64,000 nucleotides of DNA from Bradyrhizobium septentrionale (GCF_011516645.4 NZ_CP088285.1:7954501-8018500), one strand, 5' to 3'. Shown: positions 9,452 to 18,540, counted from the stretch's first letter. Notes: generated from the letters alone by a model not told the origin. Numbers and translations are program-made.

Positions 9452-10192
9452 ATGACACGCAACACACGGAACGGTCGGGCCAGAACGCTGCCGCTGTTCG
9501 GCGCCCTTCTCGTCAGCGCGATCGCGCTTGGCGGCTGCAATCTGACCGGCGATAATATCACCACCGGCACGGTGCCCGATGACTACCGGCAACGGCACCC
9601 GATCGCCGTCACCGAGGGCGAGCAGTCGATCGTGGTCTTCGTCGGCCGGGCCCGCGGCAATCTCACCGAAACCCAGCGCGACGACGTCATGGGACTGGCC
9701 CGCACCTGGCGCCGCGAAGGTACCGGCGCGATTGCGATCGACGTGCCGGCCGACACCCCGAACTCGCGCTCGGCGCAGGCGGTGTACCAGGAGATCCGCG
9801 GATTGCTCGCGTCGATGGGCGTGCCCGCCCACGCCATCACCCGGCGTGCCTATCGCCTGGACGATCCGCGCGCGCTCGCCACCATCCGCCTCAGCTATCC
9901 GAAGATGGCCGCAGTCGCCGGCCCCTGCGGGTTGTGGCCGGCCGACCTCGGTCCCTCGATCTACAATCCCGCCTACAACGAGAACAAGCAGTACGACAAT
10001 TTCGGCTGCGCCACGCAGCGCAACCTCGCCGCGATGGTCGCCAATCCGTCCGACCTCGAACAGCCCAGGACCGAGACCGCAGCCTACACGCCGCGCCGTT
10101 CGATCGCGTTCGAGAAATACCGCAAGGGCGAAACGACCGCGACCACCTATCCCGAAGCCGAGAAAGCCAAGCTGAGCGACGCCGCGAAATGA
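9452..10192 (+). CDS. cpaD: Flp pilus lipoprotein CpaD
   Basis: CpaD is an outer-membrane lipoprotein thought to help the CpaC secretin. The lipobox ALGGC is clear, with the lipidated cysteine about 29 residues from this start. Conserved CpaD features are DYRQRHPIAV, the periplasmic domain with NFGCATQRNLAAMVANP, and a tail ending in AAK. I chose the ATG at 9452 because a GGGGG tract sits 8 nt before it; an in-frame ATG at 9431 would add seven residues. The stop overlaps the cpaE start (ATGA). Confidence 0.88.
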   Translation: MTRNTRNGRARTLPLFGALLVSAIALGGCNLTGDNITTGTVPDDYRQRHPIAVTEGEQSIVVFVGRARGNLTETQRDDVMGLARTWRREGTGAIAIDVPADTPNSRSAQAVYQEIRGLLASMGVPAHAITRRAYRLDDPRALATIRLSYPKMAAVAGPCGLWPADLGPSIYNPAYNENKQYDNFGCATQRNLAAMVANPSDLEQPRTETAAYTPRRSIAFEKYRKGETTATTYPEAEKAKLSDAAK

Positions 10193-11460
10193 CCGCCGAA
10201 CAACAAGACGAGCCGCAGCACGGCAACGACTACATCGCGCCGGCACCGCGGATTTCCGTGCAGGCCTTCTGCGCCAGCGTCGCGACCGCCACCACCGCGC
10301 GCGCCGCTGCCGACGACCGGCGGCTCGCCAAGGCCCACCTCTCCGTCCATATGGGCGGCATCGCCGCGGCGATCGACACCTATCACAAGGCGCCGACGCC
10401 CAACGTCATCATGCTGGAAACCGAGCCGGACAGCGATTTCCTCGCCGGTCTCGACGAGCTTTCCACTGTCTGCGATCCCGGCACCCGCGTCGTCGTGCTC
10501 GGCACGCCGGGTGAGGCTGCGCCGTATCGCGAACTGGTGCGGCGCGGCGTCAACGATTACGTCATCGGGCCGGTCAAGGTGCTCGACATCGTGCGCTCGA
10601 TCTGCAGCCTGTTCTCGTCCTCCGAGGCGGTTTCCGTCGGCCGCCTGATCGCGGTCGCGGGCGCCAAGGGCGGCGTCGGCGCCTCGACCATCGCCCACAA
10701 TGTCGCCTGGACCATCGCGCGCGACCTCGGGCTGGATTCGGTCGTCATCGATCTCGACCTCGCCTTCGGTACCGCCGGCCTCGACTACAACCAGGATCCG
10801 GTGCAAGGCATCGCCAACGCAGTGTACGCACCCGAGCGTCCGGACAGCGCCTTCATGGAGCGCCTGCTTTCGAAGTGCGGCGATCATCTCAGCCTGCTGG
10901 CGGCGCCTGCCACCCTCGATCAGGTCTACGATTTCGGTGCCGAAGCGTTCGATGCCATCTTCGATACGATGCGGATGACCACATCCTGCATCGTGCTCGA
11001 CGTTCCGCATCAATGGACCGCCTGGACCAAACGCGTCCTGGTCGGCGCGGATGATATCCTGATCGTGGCCGAGCCCGACCTCGCCAACATGCGCAACACC
11101 AAGAACATGATGAACCTGCTGAAGACCGCGCGGCCCAACGACCGGCCGCCACTCTACTGCCTGAACCAGGTCGGCATGTCGAAACGTCCCGAGATCGAGG
11201 TCAAGGACTTCGCCAAGACGATCGACAGCCAGCCGATCGCGGCAATCCCGTTCGACTGCAGGCTGTTCGGAGAGGCCGCCAACAATGGTCAGATGATCGC
11301 GGAAGTCTCCGCGCGCCACCGCACCACACGGACCTTTCTGCAGATCGCCCATCGCCTGACCGGCCGCGCCGACCTTGCGGAAGCTCGCGAGTCGTTCCTG
11401 TCGCCGATCCTCAGGAAGCTGCAGTCACGCCGCAACGATGGGCGACGCGCGACGGGCTGA
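10189..11460 (+). CDS. cpaE: Flp pilus assembly ATPase-like protein CpaE
   Basis: CpaE (423 residues) is a ParA/MinD-like protein that positions the Tad machine. The N-terminal about 140 residues look like a degenerate receiver domain (VIMLETEPDSDF, VVVLGTPGE). The ATPase domain begins with the deviant Walker A KGGVGAST (160-167), followed by VVIDLDLAFGTAGLDYNQDP. The start overlaps the cpaD stop. In Caulobacter cpaF, tadB and tadC follow cpaE; here the next 302 nt are non-coding and then a convergent tadD appears, so the motor and platform genes are not local. Confidence 0.92.
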   Translation: MTAEQQDEPQHGNDYIAPAPRISVQAFCASVATATTARAAADDRRLAKAHLSVHMGGIAAAIDTYHKAPTPNVIMLETEPDSDFLAGLDELSTVCDPGTRVVVLGTPGEAAPYRELVRRGVNDYVIGPVKVLDIVRSICSLFSSSEAVSVGRLIAVAGAKGGVGASTIAHNVAWTIARDLGLDSVVIDLDLAFGTAGLDYNQDPVQGIANAVYAPERPDSAFMERLLSKCGDHLSLLAAPATLDQVYDFGAEAFDAIFDTMRMTTSCIVLDVPHQWTAWTKRVLVGADDILIVAEPDLANMRNTKNMMNLLKTARPNDRPPLYCLNQVGMSKRPEIEVKDFAKTIDSQPIAAIPFDCRLFGEAANNGQMIAEVSARHRTTRTFLQIAHRLTGRADLAEARESFLSPILRKLQSRRNDGRRATG

Positions 11461-11633
11461 CGGTGGTGGCCCCCCGCCGCAGGCGCGGGCTGCCAAAATA
11501 TCGAAAACAACCCCATGCAAAGTAGCTGCCCCCTGCCGGCGTTCGACAAGGCAACTTGACGCGTCGGGCAACTCAGGGATATTCTTCTAATATTCCGAAA
11601 TCGCATATCCTCCTCGCCCGCACCAGCGCTATT

Positions 11634-11727
11634 TCCGTTGCGATGGAATCGGAACGGAGCTCTGGATTCTTGTTTTGACGCGTTTTTTCACACGAGCCGG
11701 CAGCCACTTCGCGAGAAAACGCTCTAG
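11634..11727 (-). repeat. dispersed repeat family A, copy 1
   Basis: The reverse strand reads AGAGCGTTTTCTCGCGAAGT, then a GCCGGCTCGTGTGA segment, then ACGCGTCAAAACAAGAATCC and a TCCGTT/AACGGA hairpin. It matches the copies at 38398, 42651 and 57784. I recall this family as frequent in Bradyrhizobium. It occupies most of the 302-nt gap (11461-11762) between the converging ends of cpaE and tadD. I see no gene or cpaF/tadB/tadC remnant in the rest of that gap. Confidence 0.8.
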
Positions 11728-11762
11728 CTAGCTAGCCTCCCGGACTTTCAGCGCGTGAGGAT

Positions 11763-12596
11763 CTAATCGCGACGGCTGGCGGCAACTGGAATCTTGTCCG
11801 CGTCGGCCCGGCTCGCATCCCTGCGCGCCAACAGCCGCTTCAACGCGGCGACATTGGCTGAGCCCTCTTCCGGCGGCAAATCCGCCTTCATGATATTTTC
11901 GGCGTCGGCCTGGCGGCCTTGCAGGCCGACCACGACAGCGAGATTGGTGCGCACGCGCATGTCGCCGGGCGCGCGCTCCCGGGCGCGGCGCAGCGTCTCC
12001 TCGGCCTTCGGCAGGTCCTTCGACAGCAGATAGGACAGACCGAGATTGGAGAGCACCGACGGATCGTCGGGCACGATCTTGAGCGCACTCGCGTAGTACT
12101 GGCGGGCCTCGTCGTGGCGATCGAGCTGATCGAGCACGGCGCCTTGCGCCGACAGGATGCGCCAGTCCGGATCTTCCGGGGTGTGCGCGCGCCCGAGCAC
12201 GTCGAATGCCTGCTGGAAATTGCCGTTGTCGGCGAGCGCCCGGCCGTAGCCTGCGAGCAGCGCCTTGTTGCTCGGCTGCGCCAGGACCGCCTGCTCCATG
12301 ACCGCGACCGCCTGCGCCCGCTGGCCGGTGGCGCGCAGCGCCCGGGCGTATTTCAGGGCGGCGTCGGTGTCTTTCGGGTTGGCGCGGACACGCTCGTGGA
12401 AGGTCGCGATGTCGCGCCGGGGATCGGCTGGAGCCGGCGTGGCCTCCGCAGTGTCGCCCAATGACCCGGTGATGTCGGACGGACCCGAGGTCTGACAGGC
12501 GGACAGCCCGACCAGCAGGACCAGCAGGACCACGGCGGATACTGAGCCGGCGAGGCGGCGCGCGCGGCCTTTCGGTCGGGATAGTTTCTCAGACAT
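11763..12596 (-). CDS. tadD: TadD-like TPR lipoprotein
   Basis: This 277-residue protein has a lipoprotein signal (VGLSAC lipobox, cysteine at about residue 34) and then several tetratricopeptide repeats, for example the units around KYARALRATGQRAQA, GYGRALADNGNFQQA and NLGLSYLLSKDLPKA. TadD proteins are outer-membrane pilotin-like factors of the Tad pilus, and the position next to cpaB-E supports that role. The gene converges on cpaE. I start at the ATG at 12596, since the codon before it is only a TTG. Confidence 0.82.
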   Translation of the reverse strand: MSEKLSRPKGRARRLAGSVSAVVLLVLLVGLSACQTSGPSDITGSLGDTAEATPAPADPRRDIATFHERVRANPKDTDAALKYARALRATGQRAQAVAVMEQAVLAQPSNKALLAGYGRALADNGNFQQAFDVLGRAHTPEDPDWRILSAQGAVLDQLDRHDEARQYYASALKIVPDDPSVLSNLGLSYLLSKDLPKAEETLRRARERAPGDMRVRTNLAVVVGLQGRQADAENIMKADLPPEEGSANVAALKRLLARRDASRADADKIPVAASRRD

Positions 12597-12737
12597 CAAA
12601 TGAGACTCGGAACAGCGAAGGTTCCGGGATGCTCACAGCTTAACCCTAAGTTCCGGTTAAGGATGCCATCATGTCGCCGTCATGCCTGCCCGCGAGGCGG
12701 CACGGGCCGCTTCGCGGGTCGTCGGCGTGGTGGCCGA

Positions 12738-12983
12738 TCAGTCGACGAACTGGGCGCCGAATTCGTGTCCGATCTGCCAGGCCAGGCGACACTGACGCGG
12801 ACTGCCGGTCGAGAGGATGATGGTGAATTCCGGCGGGATCTCGAGATATTCGGCGATCACCTTGACACCTCCGGCGGAGATATCCGTGATCATACAGTCG
12901 CGTGGCAGCGACCCCGTGCCCAACTGAATTTTGGCGACGCTCCGGCACGCGCGGCGTTCGCTCTTGCGGCGATTCATGAACAT
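12738..12983 (-). CDS. PilZ-domain protein
   Basis: This is an 81-residue single-domain protein. It contains RRKSERRACR, the first c-di-GMP contact motif of PilZ domains (RxxxR), and the second motif ITDISAGG (D/NxSxxG). The start at 12983 follows a GGGGATCAGT ribosome-binding region; the frame is open further upstream without a good site. PilZ proteins bind cyclic-di-GMP and control motility, attachment or polysaccharide. The nearby Tad pilus locus makes a link to surface attachment plausible but unproven. Confidence 0.8.
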   Translation of the reverse strand: MFMNRRKSERRACRSVAKIQLGTGSLPRDCMITDISAGGVKVIAEYLEIPPEFTIILSTGSPRQCRLAWQIGHEFGAQFVD

Positions 12984-13255
12984 ACTGATCCCCAAACCCT
13001 CGGCTGGATAGTTTCTCGTTCCTACCGTCATAACGGGGAAAGATTGGGAACGGCCTAGCGGAACCAATCGCAATTGATCGGTCGTGTTCGAGAATCATTT
13101 ACCGGGGGGCGCGCGCTCGCCCCGGTGTGCCGCCGGCATGCTTTGACCGTGGCACCCTCCCAATATTAACAATTTCCTAATCGCATTGCTGGGGCGTGCT
13201 ATGATGCACCCTGGGATAGCATTTGCTGTTCCCGACAATTGGGAGGCAAACAGAC

Positions 13256-13519
13256 ATGAAAGCCTCGTCACTGCTCGTCGCAGCCGTCCTGTCAGCGGCT
13301 CCGGCGTATGCCGGGCCACCGCAACGCGCCAACAACATGACGATCACTGCGGACACCCGCATCGGATGCAACGGCACGACCGGGTGGGGCGGCACGGCGG
13401 TGCCGTGCAGGAACTACTACAACTTCGCCAACGTCAACGATTGCCATTCGAAGCTGCTCAGCCTCGGTTGGGATAACAACGCCCTCGCCTGGTACTGCAC
13501 CAATCTGGGCCTGAAGTAG
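13256..13519 (+). CDS. small secreted protein of unknown function
   Basis: This 87-residue protein has a textbook signal peptide (KASSLLVAAVLSAAPAYAG, cut about residue 19). The mature part of about 68 residues has four cysteines (GCNGTT, PCRNYYNF, DCHSKL, WYCTNLGLK) that could form two disulfides. A GGGAGG ribosome-binding site sits 9 nt before the ATG and a strong terminator follows, so it looks like an independent transcription unit. I do not recognise the family beyond similar small Bradyrhizobium hypothetical proteins. Confidence 0.75.
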   Translation: MKASSLLVAAVLSAAPAYAGPPQRANNMTITADTRIGCNGTTGWGGTAVPCRNYYNFANVNDCHSKLLSLGWDNNALAWYCTNLGLK

Positions 13520-13543
13520 CCCGTCGGCACCCATAGATCGATC

Positions 13544-13570
13544 GAGGCCGCCTCGGTTGGCGGCCTCTTT
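13544..13570 (+). terminator. rho-independent terminator after the 87-aa secreted protein
   Basis: Perfect 9-bp stem GAGGCCGCC / GGCGGCCTC with a 6-nt loop (TCGGTT), followed by TTT, 24 nt after the stop codon. Confidence 0.75.
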
Positions 13571-13685
13571 CATGACGGCCCCTCCCCGTCATCAGGTTCC
13601 AACGGGAACAAAAAGGGGTTGATATCAGGTCATTTGACTACAGCGTGCGCCCCTTCGACTCGAATTTGCCGGGATATCAGGAAGC

Positions 13686-15368
13686 ATGGGAAGCCTAGTT
13701 CTGCTCGATCTGATGGGGGGCGTCGCGCTCCTGCTGTGGGGCCTGCACATGGTCCACAGCGGGATTCTGCGGGCTTTCGGGCCGGATTTGCGGCTGTTGC
13801 TGGCGAGAGCGCTGAACAACCGGTTCAGCGCCCTTGGCGCCGGCCTCGGCCTGACCGCCCTGCTCCAGAGCTCGACCGCCACGGCCCTGATCACCAGTTC
13901 CTTCGCCGCCGAGGAAATCGTCAGCCTGGTGCCGGCGCTCGCGATCATGCTCGGCGCCAATATCGGCACCACGCTGATCGTGCAGGTGCTGTCGTTCAAT
14001 GTTGCCGCTGTTGCGCCGGTGCTGTTCATCACCGGCCTCGTCGCGTTCCGCAGCGGGCCACGCTCCCGGATCAAGGATCTCGGCCGCGTCTCGATCGGCC
14101 TCGGCCTGATGCTGCTGGCGCTGCACATCCTGCTCGACACGATGGCGCCGGCCGAGAATGCGCCCAGCGTGCGCGTGTTCCTGGGCGCGATCACCGGCGA
14201 TCCCGTGCTCTGTATCTTCATCGGCGCGGTCGTCACCTGGCTGGTCCATTCCAGCGTCGCCAGCGTGCTGCTGGTGATGTCGCTGGCCTATTCCCAGTTC
14301 ATCTCGCCCTACGCGGCGTTTGCGCTCGTGCTCGGCGCCAATCTCGGCAGCGCCATCAATCCGTTGATGGAGGGCGCCCGGCGCGACAATCCGGCGAGCT
14401 ACCGCCTGCCGGTCGGCAACCTCGTCAATCGCATTGTCGGCATCCTGCTGGCGGCACCGTTCCTGCGCCCGATCACCGAGTATATTCATGCCTGGCAGCC
14501 CGATCTCGCCAAGGCGACCGCGCTGTTCCACATTGCCTTCAATGTTGCGACCGCGCTGCTGTTCATCGGCGTGCTCGACCACATGGCGCGGCTGCTCGAA
14601 CGTCTGTTGCCGAAGCGGGCGCAGGAGACCGATCCGTCACGGCCGCGCTATCTCGACGAGAGCGCGCTGGAGACGCCGTCGCTCGCGCTGGCCGATGCCG
14701 CACGCGAGGTGCTGCATATGGGCGACCATACCGAGGCCATGTTGCGTAAGGTGATGGCGGCGATGATGACCAACGATCGCGCCCTGGTCGACCAGGTGTC
14801 CAAGATGGACAACACCGTCGACCGGCTGAATGAGGCGATCAAGCTTTACGTCACGAAACTCACCCGCGGCAGCCTGGACGAGCGCGAGGGCCAGCGCGCC
14901 ATGGAGATCGTGTCCTTCGCGATCAATCTCGAGCATATCGGCGACATCATCGACAAGAATCTGAGCGAGCTCGCGACCAAGAAGATCAAGCACCGCCTGC
15001 AATTCTCCGCCGAGGGCGCCGAGGAATTGTCGGCGTTCCACAAGCGCACGATCGACTCGCTGCGGATGGCGTTCGGCGTGTTCATGTCGGGCGACGCCAA
15101 CGAGGCGCGCAAGCTGCTCACCGAGAAGGCGGCGCTGCGCGCGGCCGAACTGACCGCCGTCGAGCGGCATCTGGTGCGCCTGCGCGAAGGCCGGCCCGAG
15201 ACCATCGAGACCACGTCGCTGCATCTCGACGTGCTGCGCGACCTTCGCCGCATCCATTCGCATATCTGCTCGGTCGCCTACCCCGTGCTCGACGCCGCCG
15301 GCGAGACCGCCGCCGATCGCGAGAACGCGGTGGATGCGGCCGAACTTCCGGCGCCCGGGCGGCTCTGA
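13686..15368 (+). CDS. Na+/phosphate cotransporter family protein with PhoU-like tail
   Basis: This 560-residue membrane protein carries the two inverted Na/Pi-cotransporter repeats: LLQSSTATALITSS (about residues 59-72) and the partner VHSSVASVLLVMSLA (about 189-203), each with the QSS/HSS signature. About nine hydrophobic segments precede a soluble helical C-terminal part (about 320-540) resembling PhoU. Such NptA/YjbB-type proteins move phosphate with sodium; in bacteria export is the better-supported direction for some members. It is a single gene with no pho genes adjacent. Confidence 0.88.
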   Translation: MGSLVLLDLMGGVALLLWGLHMVHSGILRAFGPDLRLLLARALNNRFSALGAGLGLTALLQSSTATALITSSFAAEEIVSLVPALAIMLGANIGTTLIVQVLSFNVAAVAPVLFITGLVAFRSGPRSRIKDLGRVSIGLGLMLLALHILLDTMAPAENAPSVRVFLGAITGDPVLCIFIGAVVTWLVHSSVASVLLVMSLAYSQFISPYAAFALVLGANLGSAINPLMEGARRDNPASYRLPVGNLVNRIVGILLAAPFLRPITEYIHAWQPDLAKATALFHIAFNVATALLFIGVLDHMARLLERLLPKRAQETDPSRPRYLDESALETPSLALADAAREVLHMGDHTEAMLRKVMAAMMTNDRALVDQVSKMDNTVDRLNEAIKLYVTKLTRGSLDEREGQRAMEIVSFAINLEHIGDIIDKNLSELATKKIKHRLQFSAEGAEELSAFHKRTIDSLRMAFGVFMSGDANEARKLLTEKAALRAAELTAVERHLVRLREGRPETIETTSLHLDVLRDLRRIHSHICSVAYPVLDAAGETAADRENAVDAAELPAPGRL

Positions 15369-15413
15369 TCAAGCGAAGGCGCGCCGAAGCAACACCGCGC
15401 CCTGCGATCTCCG

Positions 15414-17222
15414 CTACGTCGGCGGCCGGTGTTCGGAGCCGGGATGCCGCTGTGGAAACGCGGAGGCGGCGGCGAGCTGGTCGATGCTGTCGCGCTGGCG
15501 ATCGAACGCGCCAAGGAGATCGCCCTGCAGCAGCCGGCCGCCTGACAATTTCATCCGGAGCGGATCGACGTTGCGGCCGTTGATCCGCACCTCGTAATAG
15601 AGATGCGGTCCGGTCGAGAGCCCGGTCGATCCGACATAGGCAATCGTCTCGCCCTGGCGAACCCGGTCGCCGATCTTCAGCCCGGGCGGGAAGCTCGCGA
15701 CGTGGGCATAGGTCGTCTCATAGCCGCGATCGTGAAGCACACGGATATATTTCCCGTACCCGCGTTCGTACCCTTCGGTCTCGACGACGCCGGCGCCCGC
15801 AGCCGCAATCGGCGAACCATAGGACGCGGCATAATCGACGCCCTCATGGAATCGGCGGTCGCCCAGGATCGGATGAGTACGCCAGCCAAAACCGTCACCG
15901 AGGCGCCCGCTCACAACCGGCTTGCGCAACAGGAATCTGGTAATGGACTGGCCAGCCTCATCGTAGAAATCGGAGCTGCCGTCGTCCGGCGCCGTGAATC
16001 GGTAGTAGCGGCGCGTCTGCCCGCCCGCGGTCAGGTCAATGAAGACCAGCTCCGGTTGGCCAATTTCGTTGGGGGCATACATGATCTCAGCCACATCGGC
16101 GTCGCCGAGTGGCTCATCGAGGTCGAAATCGCGGCCACACAGGCGCATCAGTTCGGCAACGATGCCCTCATCGACGTGATTGGAGCGTGCAAGCGCGTTG
16201 AGACCATCACGTAGCGTTTCACCGGGGACGGAATGCGTGTCGATCGACTCACGCAGCAAGCTCTCGCTCCGCAACGTGACATCCGGCTGTTCCGGCACGA
16301 TCGCCTGGTATTGGCCGCTATCGGCGCGACCGACGGCGGACACACTGGCATCCGCCCGTTCGATCGACACTTTCGCGACATGGCCAAGTGCCGAACCGGC
16401 CTCTCCGTCTTGTTCGACGATCGTGATTTTCTCGCCACCCGACAGCGTCTCCTGGCCGCCGGCCGACGGGAAAGCGGCAAGGATCGCCGGCGCGTCCGCA
16501 GCAGCCGCAGTTAACGCCCGCAGAATGGCCGACAGCGTATCACCGCTTCTGGCGATAATGACGTGTCGGTGGTGACGAGACGGCGAAGGAGATTTGGGAA
16601 GGCTGGTTACGTTGATCACCTCACCTGTCGGCGAAGGCGGACGCGGCGCGTCTTCATCGTCTGCATAGGCGCTGGTGCCGCCCGGCAGCCCACCGCGTGA
16701 TGGAACTGCTCGCATGATCGATGGCAACTCTGGCAGCAGCGCGCGTTGCGAGCTCACTCGCTGATCGTCCTTACTGTCTCCCGGTGCTTCGCGACGATGG
16801 TCCTGTTGTGGTTCGGGATCGATCTCCGCGAGTCGCGCTGACACGCGGGTAAATCGACGGACCGAACCGGCATCGCTCAGCTGCTCGATCCTGAGCGCAG
16901 AGGGATTGCCTTGCGCGTCGGGCCTCCGATCCAGACGGTCGCCGCGCCGCGCCTCGTCAACCACCTGCCCTGTGAAGCGCGGAAGTGACACGACCGGCGG
17001 TACTGCGAATCGCATGTGATCGCCGAATGCTCCGCGAAGCGCGCCAACAAGGAGCGCGACAGCAGCGGCGCCAATCAGAACCGTCCCCGCCATCCAGCGG
17101 AGACTGACCGCGCGCCGGTCCGGCGGCTCGCCCTCGCCGGTCAGCGGCGGCTCCTCAAGCAAAGGGGCATTGCGGACGCTCGATAGATGACCCGCTTTGG
17201 TCGCTTCGCCACGGCCGGTCAT
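15414..17222 (-). CDS. M23-family peptidase with altered HxH motif
   Basis: This 602-residue protein is anchored by one N-terminal membrane segment (about residues 48-68). A long periplasmic region follows, including a LysM/OapA-like stretch (VIIARSGDTLSAIL), and a C-terminal LytM domain. The HxxxD zinc motif is intact (HEGVD, His459 and Asp463 by count) and so is TYAH (His507). The normal HxH reads HLY (His540, Tyr542), so the third expected zinc ligand is tyrosine. It may be a weak or non-catalytic regulator rather than a normal endopeptidase. The ATG at 17222 was preferred to the TTG one codon earlier. Confidence 0.85.
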   Translation of the reverse strand: MTGRGEATKAGHLSSVRNAPLLEEPPLTGEGEPPDRRAVSLRWMAGTVLIGAAAVALLVGALRGAFGDHMRFAVPPVVSLPRFTGQVVDEARRGDRLDRRPDAQGNPSALRIEQLSDAGSVRRFTRVSARLAEIDPEPQQDHRREAPGDSKDDQRVSSQRALLPELPSIMRAVPSRGGLPGGTSAYADDEDAPRPPSPTGEVINVTSLPKSPSPSRHHRHVIIARSGDTLSAILRALTAAAADAPAILAAFPSAGGQETLSGGEKITIVEQDGEAGSALGHVAKVSIERADASVSAVGRADSGQYQAIVPEQPDVTLRSESLLRESIDTHSVPGETLRDGLNALARSNHVDEGIVAELMRLCGRDFDLDEPLGDADVAEIMYAPNEIGQPELVFIDLTAGGQTRRYYRFTAPDDGSSDFYDEAGQSITRFLLRKPVVSGRLGDGFGWRTHPILGDRRFHEGVDYAASYGSPIAAAGAGVVETEGYERGYGKYIRVLHDRGYETTYAHVASFPPGLKIGDRVRQGETIAYVGSTGLSTGPHLYYEVRINGRNVDPLRMKLSGGRLLQGDLLGAFDRQRDSIDQLAAASAFPQRHPGSEHRPPT

Positions 17223-17422
17223 CAACGCCCCTCATCCCCTTGGCGCACGGTCTCGAGATGCCGCCACGCCCACGGCAAGCCGTAGATGCCATACGCCTTG
17301 GGGCGATTGTTTGACCTTCGTTGAGGTGCGGTCCAATTAATACCGAGCCGGGCCGATGCTGCATCTGTCGAGACTCGGGAGGAGGCTCAGCATACCGCTC
17401 GCCGCGCTGACAACCGCAGAGA

Positions 17423-17761
17423 TCAGCGCTCAAGCGTCCTCGACGCGGAGCCCCGGCTTTTCACGATCAGCATGATGTTGCGGATGTAGATCAGCGTGGC
17501 GAGGCCCTGCCCGATGATGATGACGGGCTCGCGCTTGGCAAGGCCGTAGATCAGGGTCATCAGACCGCCGCCCATCGAGAAGAACCAGAACGCCATCGGC
17601 ACCACGCTCTGGCCGGCGCGCTCGCTGGAAATCCACTGCACCAGGAAGCGCGCGGTGAACAGCAATTGCGCGACGAGGCCGAACGCCAGCCAGAAGTCGA
17701 ACTTGGCGACGAACACGTCGTAGAAATAGGCGCTCAGCGCCTGGCCGTACTGAATCAGCAT
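17423..17761 (-). CDS. LAB_N-domain membrane protein (lipid-A-disaccharide synthase N-terminal-like)
   Basis: A 112-residue integral membrane protein with about three hydrophobic helices. The block FTARFLVQWISSERAGQSVVP is the signature of the LAB_N family, normally the N-terminal domain of some LpxB proteins but also common as a stand-alone gene beside polyprenyl-phosphate glycosyltransferases. It overlaps the GT2 stop (TGATG). I infer that it helps present or flip the lipid-linked sugar made by that GT2; this has not been shown for this protein. Confidence 0.85.
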   Translation of the reverse strand: MLIQYGQALSAYFYDVFVAKFDFWLAFGLVAQLLFTARFLVQWISSERAGQSVVPMAFWFFSMGGGLMTLIYGLAKREPVIIIGQGLATLIYIRNIMLIVKSRGSASRTLER

Positions 17762-18540
17762 CACTTCACCTTGGTCACGACCGGCACTTCTGCGACATCA
17801 GGCACTTCAGTGACATCAGGCACTTCGGTGACGACCGGCGTCGGCTTCTTGCGGCGGATCAGCCACCATACGCCGGCGAGATCCATGATCCCGATCCAGA
17901 GCCGGTCGAAGAATCCGTAATTCGACACGCCGGAATGCCGCGGGCGGTCGACGACGTCGACATAGGCAATCGTGAGCCCCTCGCGGCGGACCAGCGCCGG
18001 CAGGAAACGATGCAGCCCGTCGAAATAGGGCATCGCCAGGAACACCTCGCGTGGAAACGCCTTCAGTCCGCAGCCGGTGTCGCGGGTGCCGTCACGCAGG
18101 ATGACGCTGCGCACGTTATTGGCGATGCGCGATTGCAGTTTCTTGAAGCCGGTGTCCTTGCGCCCGACGCGCTGGCCTGCGGCAAGCCCGACGCGGCCAT
18201 TGCCGCTCGCGATCGCCGCGATCAGGTCCGGCAGGAAAGCGGGATTGTTCTGGCCGTCGCCATCGAGCGTCGCCACGATCGCACCGCGCGCGGCACGAAC
18301 GCCGCTGCGCACGGCGGCCGACTGGCCCGACGAGACGGCGTGGCGGAGCTGCCGCAGATTGGGCCGCTGCGCCATGATCGCGCTCAGCCGTTCGCCGGTG
18401 GCATCGGTCGAGCCGTCATTGACGTAGACGATCTCGTAGGCCCAGCGCCCGTCGAGGGCGGCCGCGATCTCGGCGATCAGCGGCGCGATATTGTCCGCCT
18501 CGTTGCGCACAGGCACGACGATGGAAACGGCGACCGGCAT
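17761..18540 (-). CDS. family 2 glycosyltransferase (polyprenyl-phosphate sugar synthase type)
   Basis: A 259-residue GT-A fold enzyme of the dolichyl-phosphate-mannose synthase/ArnC/RgtE type. The N-terminal VSIVVPVRNEADNI, the ATLDGDGQNNP nucleotide-sugar motif and RHSGVSNYG are typical. It probably transfers a sugar from a nucleotide to polyprenyl phosphate at the inner membrane. I start at ATG 18540; the in-frame TTG at 18558 is weaker. The extreme C-terminus holds tandem VPDVTE-like hexapeptides encoded by an 18-bp repeat, an unusual tail for this family. It sits with GT39, PAP2 and LAB_N genes. Confidence 0.87.
   Translation of the reverse strand: MPVAVSIVVPVRNEADNIAPLIAEIAAALDGRWAYEIVYVNDGSTDATGERLSAIMAQRPNLRQLRHAVSSGQSAAVRSGVRAARGAIVATLDGDGQNNPAFLPDLIAAIASGNGRVGLAAGQRVGRKDTGFKKLQSRIANNVRSVILRDGTRDTGCGLKAFPREVFLAMPYFDGLHRFLPALVRREGLTIAYVDVVDRPRHSGVSNYGFFDRLWIGIMDLAGVWWLIRRKKPTPVVTEVPDVTEVPDVAEVPVVTKVK
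17783..17836 (-). repeat. 18-bp tandem repeat in the GT2 3' end
   Basis: Three adjoining 18-nt units begin with GGCACTTC (17783-17800, 17801-17818, 17819-17836), with a diverged partial unit just before them. In frame they encode repeated VPDVTE-like hexapeptides at the C-terminus of the GT2. In-frame units mean copy number could change without breaking the gene. Confidence 0.85.

Noticed and set aside
11461..11762. Remnant of cpaF, tadB or tadC
   Set aside because: I read all frames of the gap and found no Walker A, secretion ATPase or TadB/C membrane motifs; it is largely repeat A.
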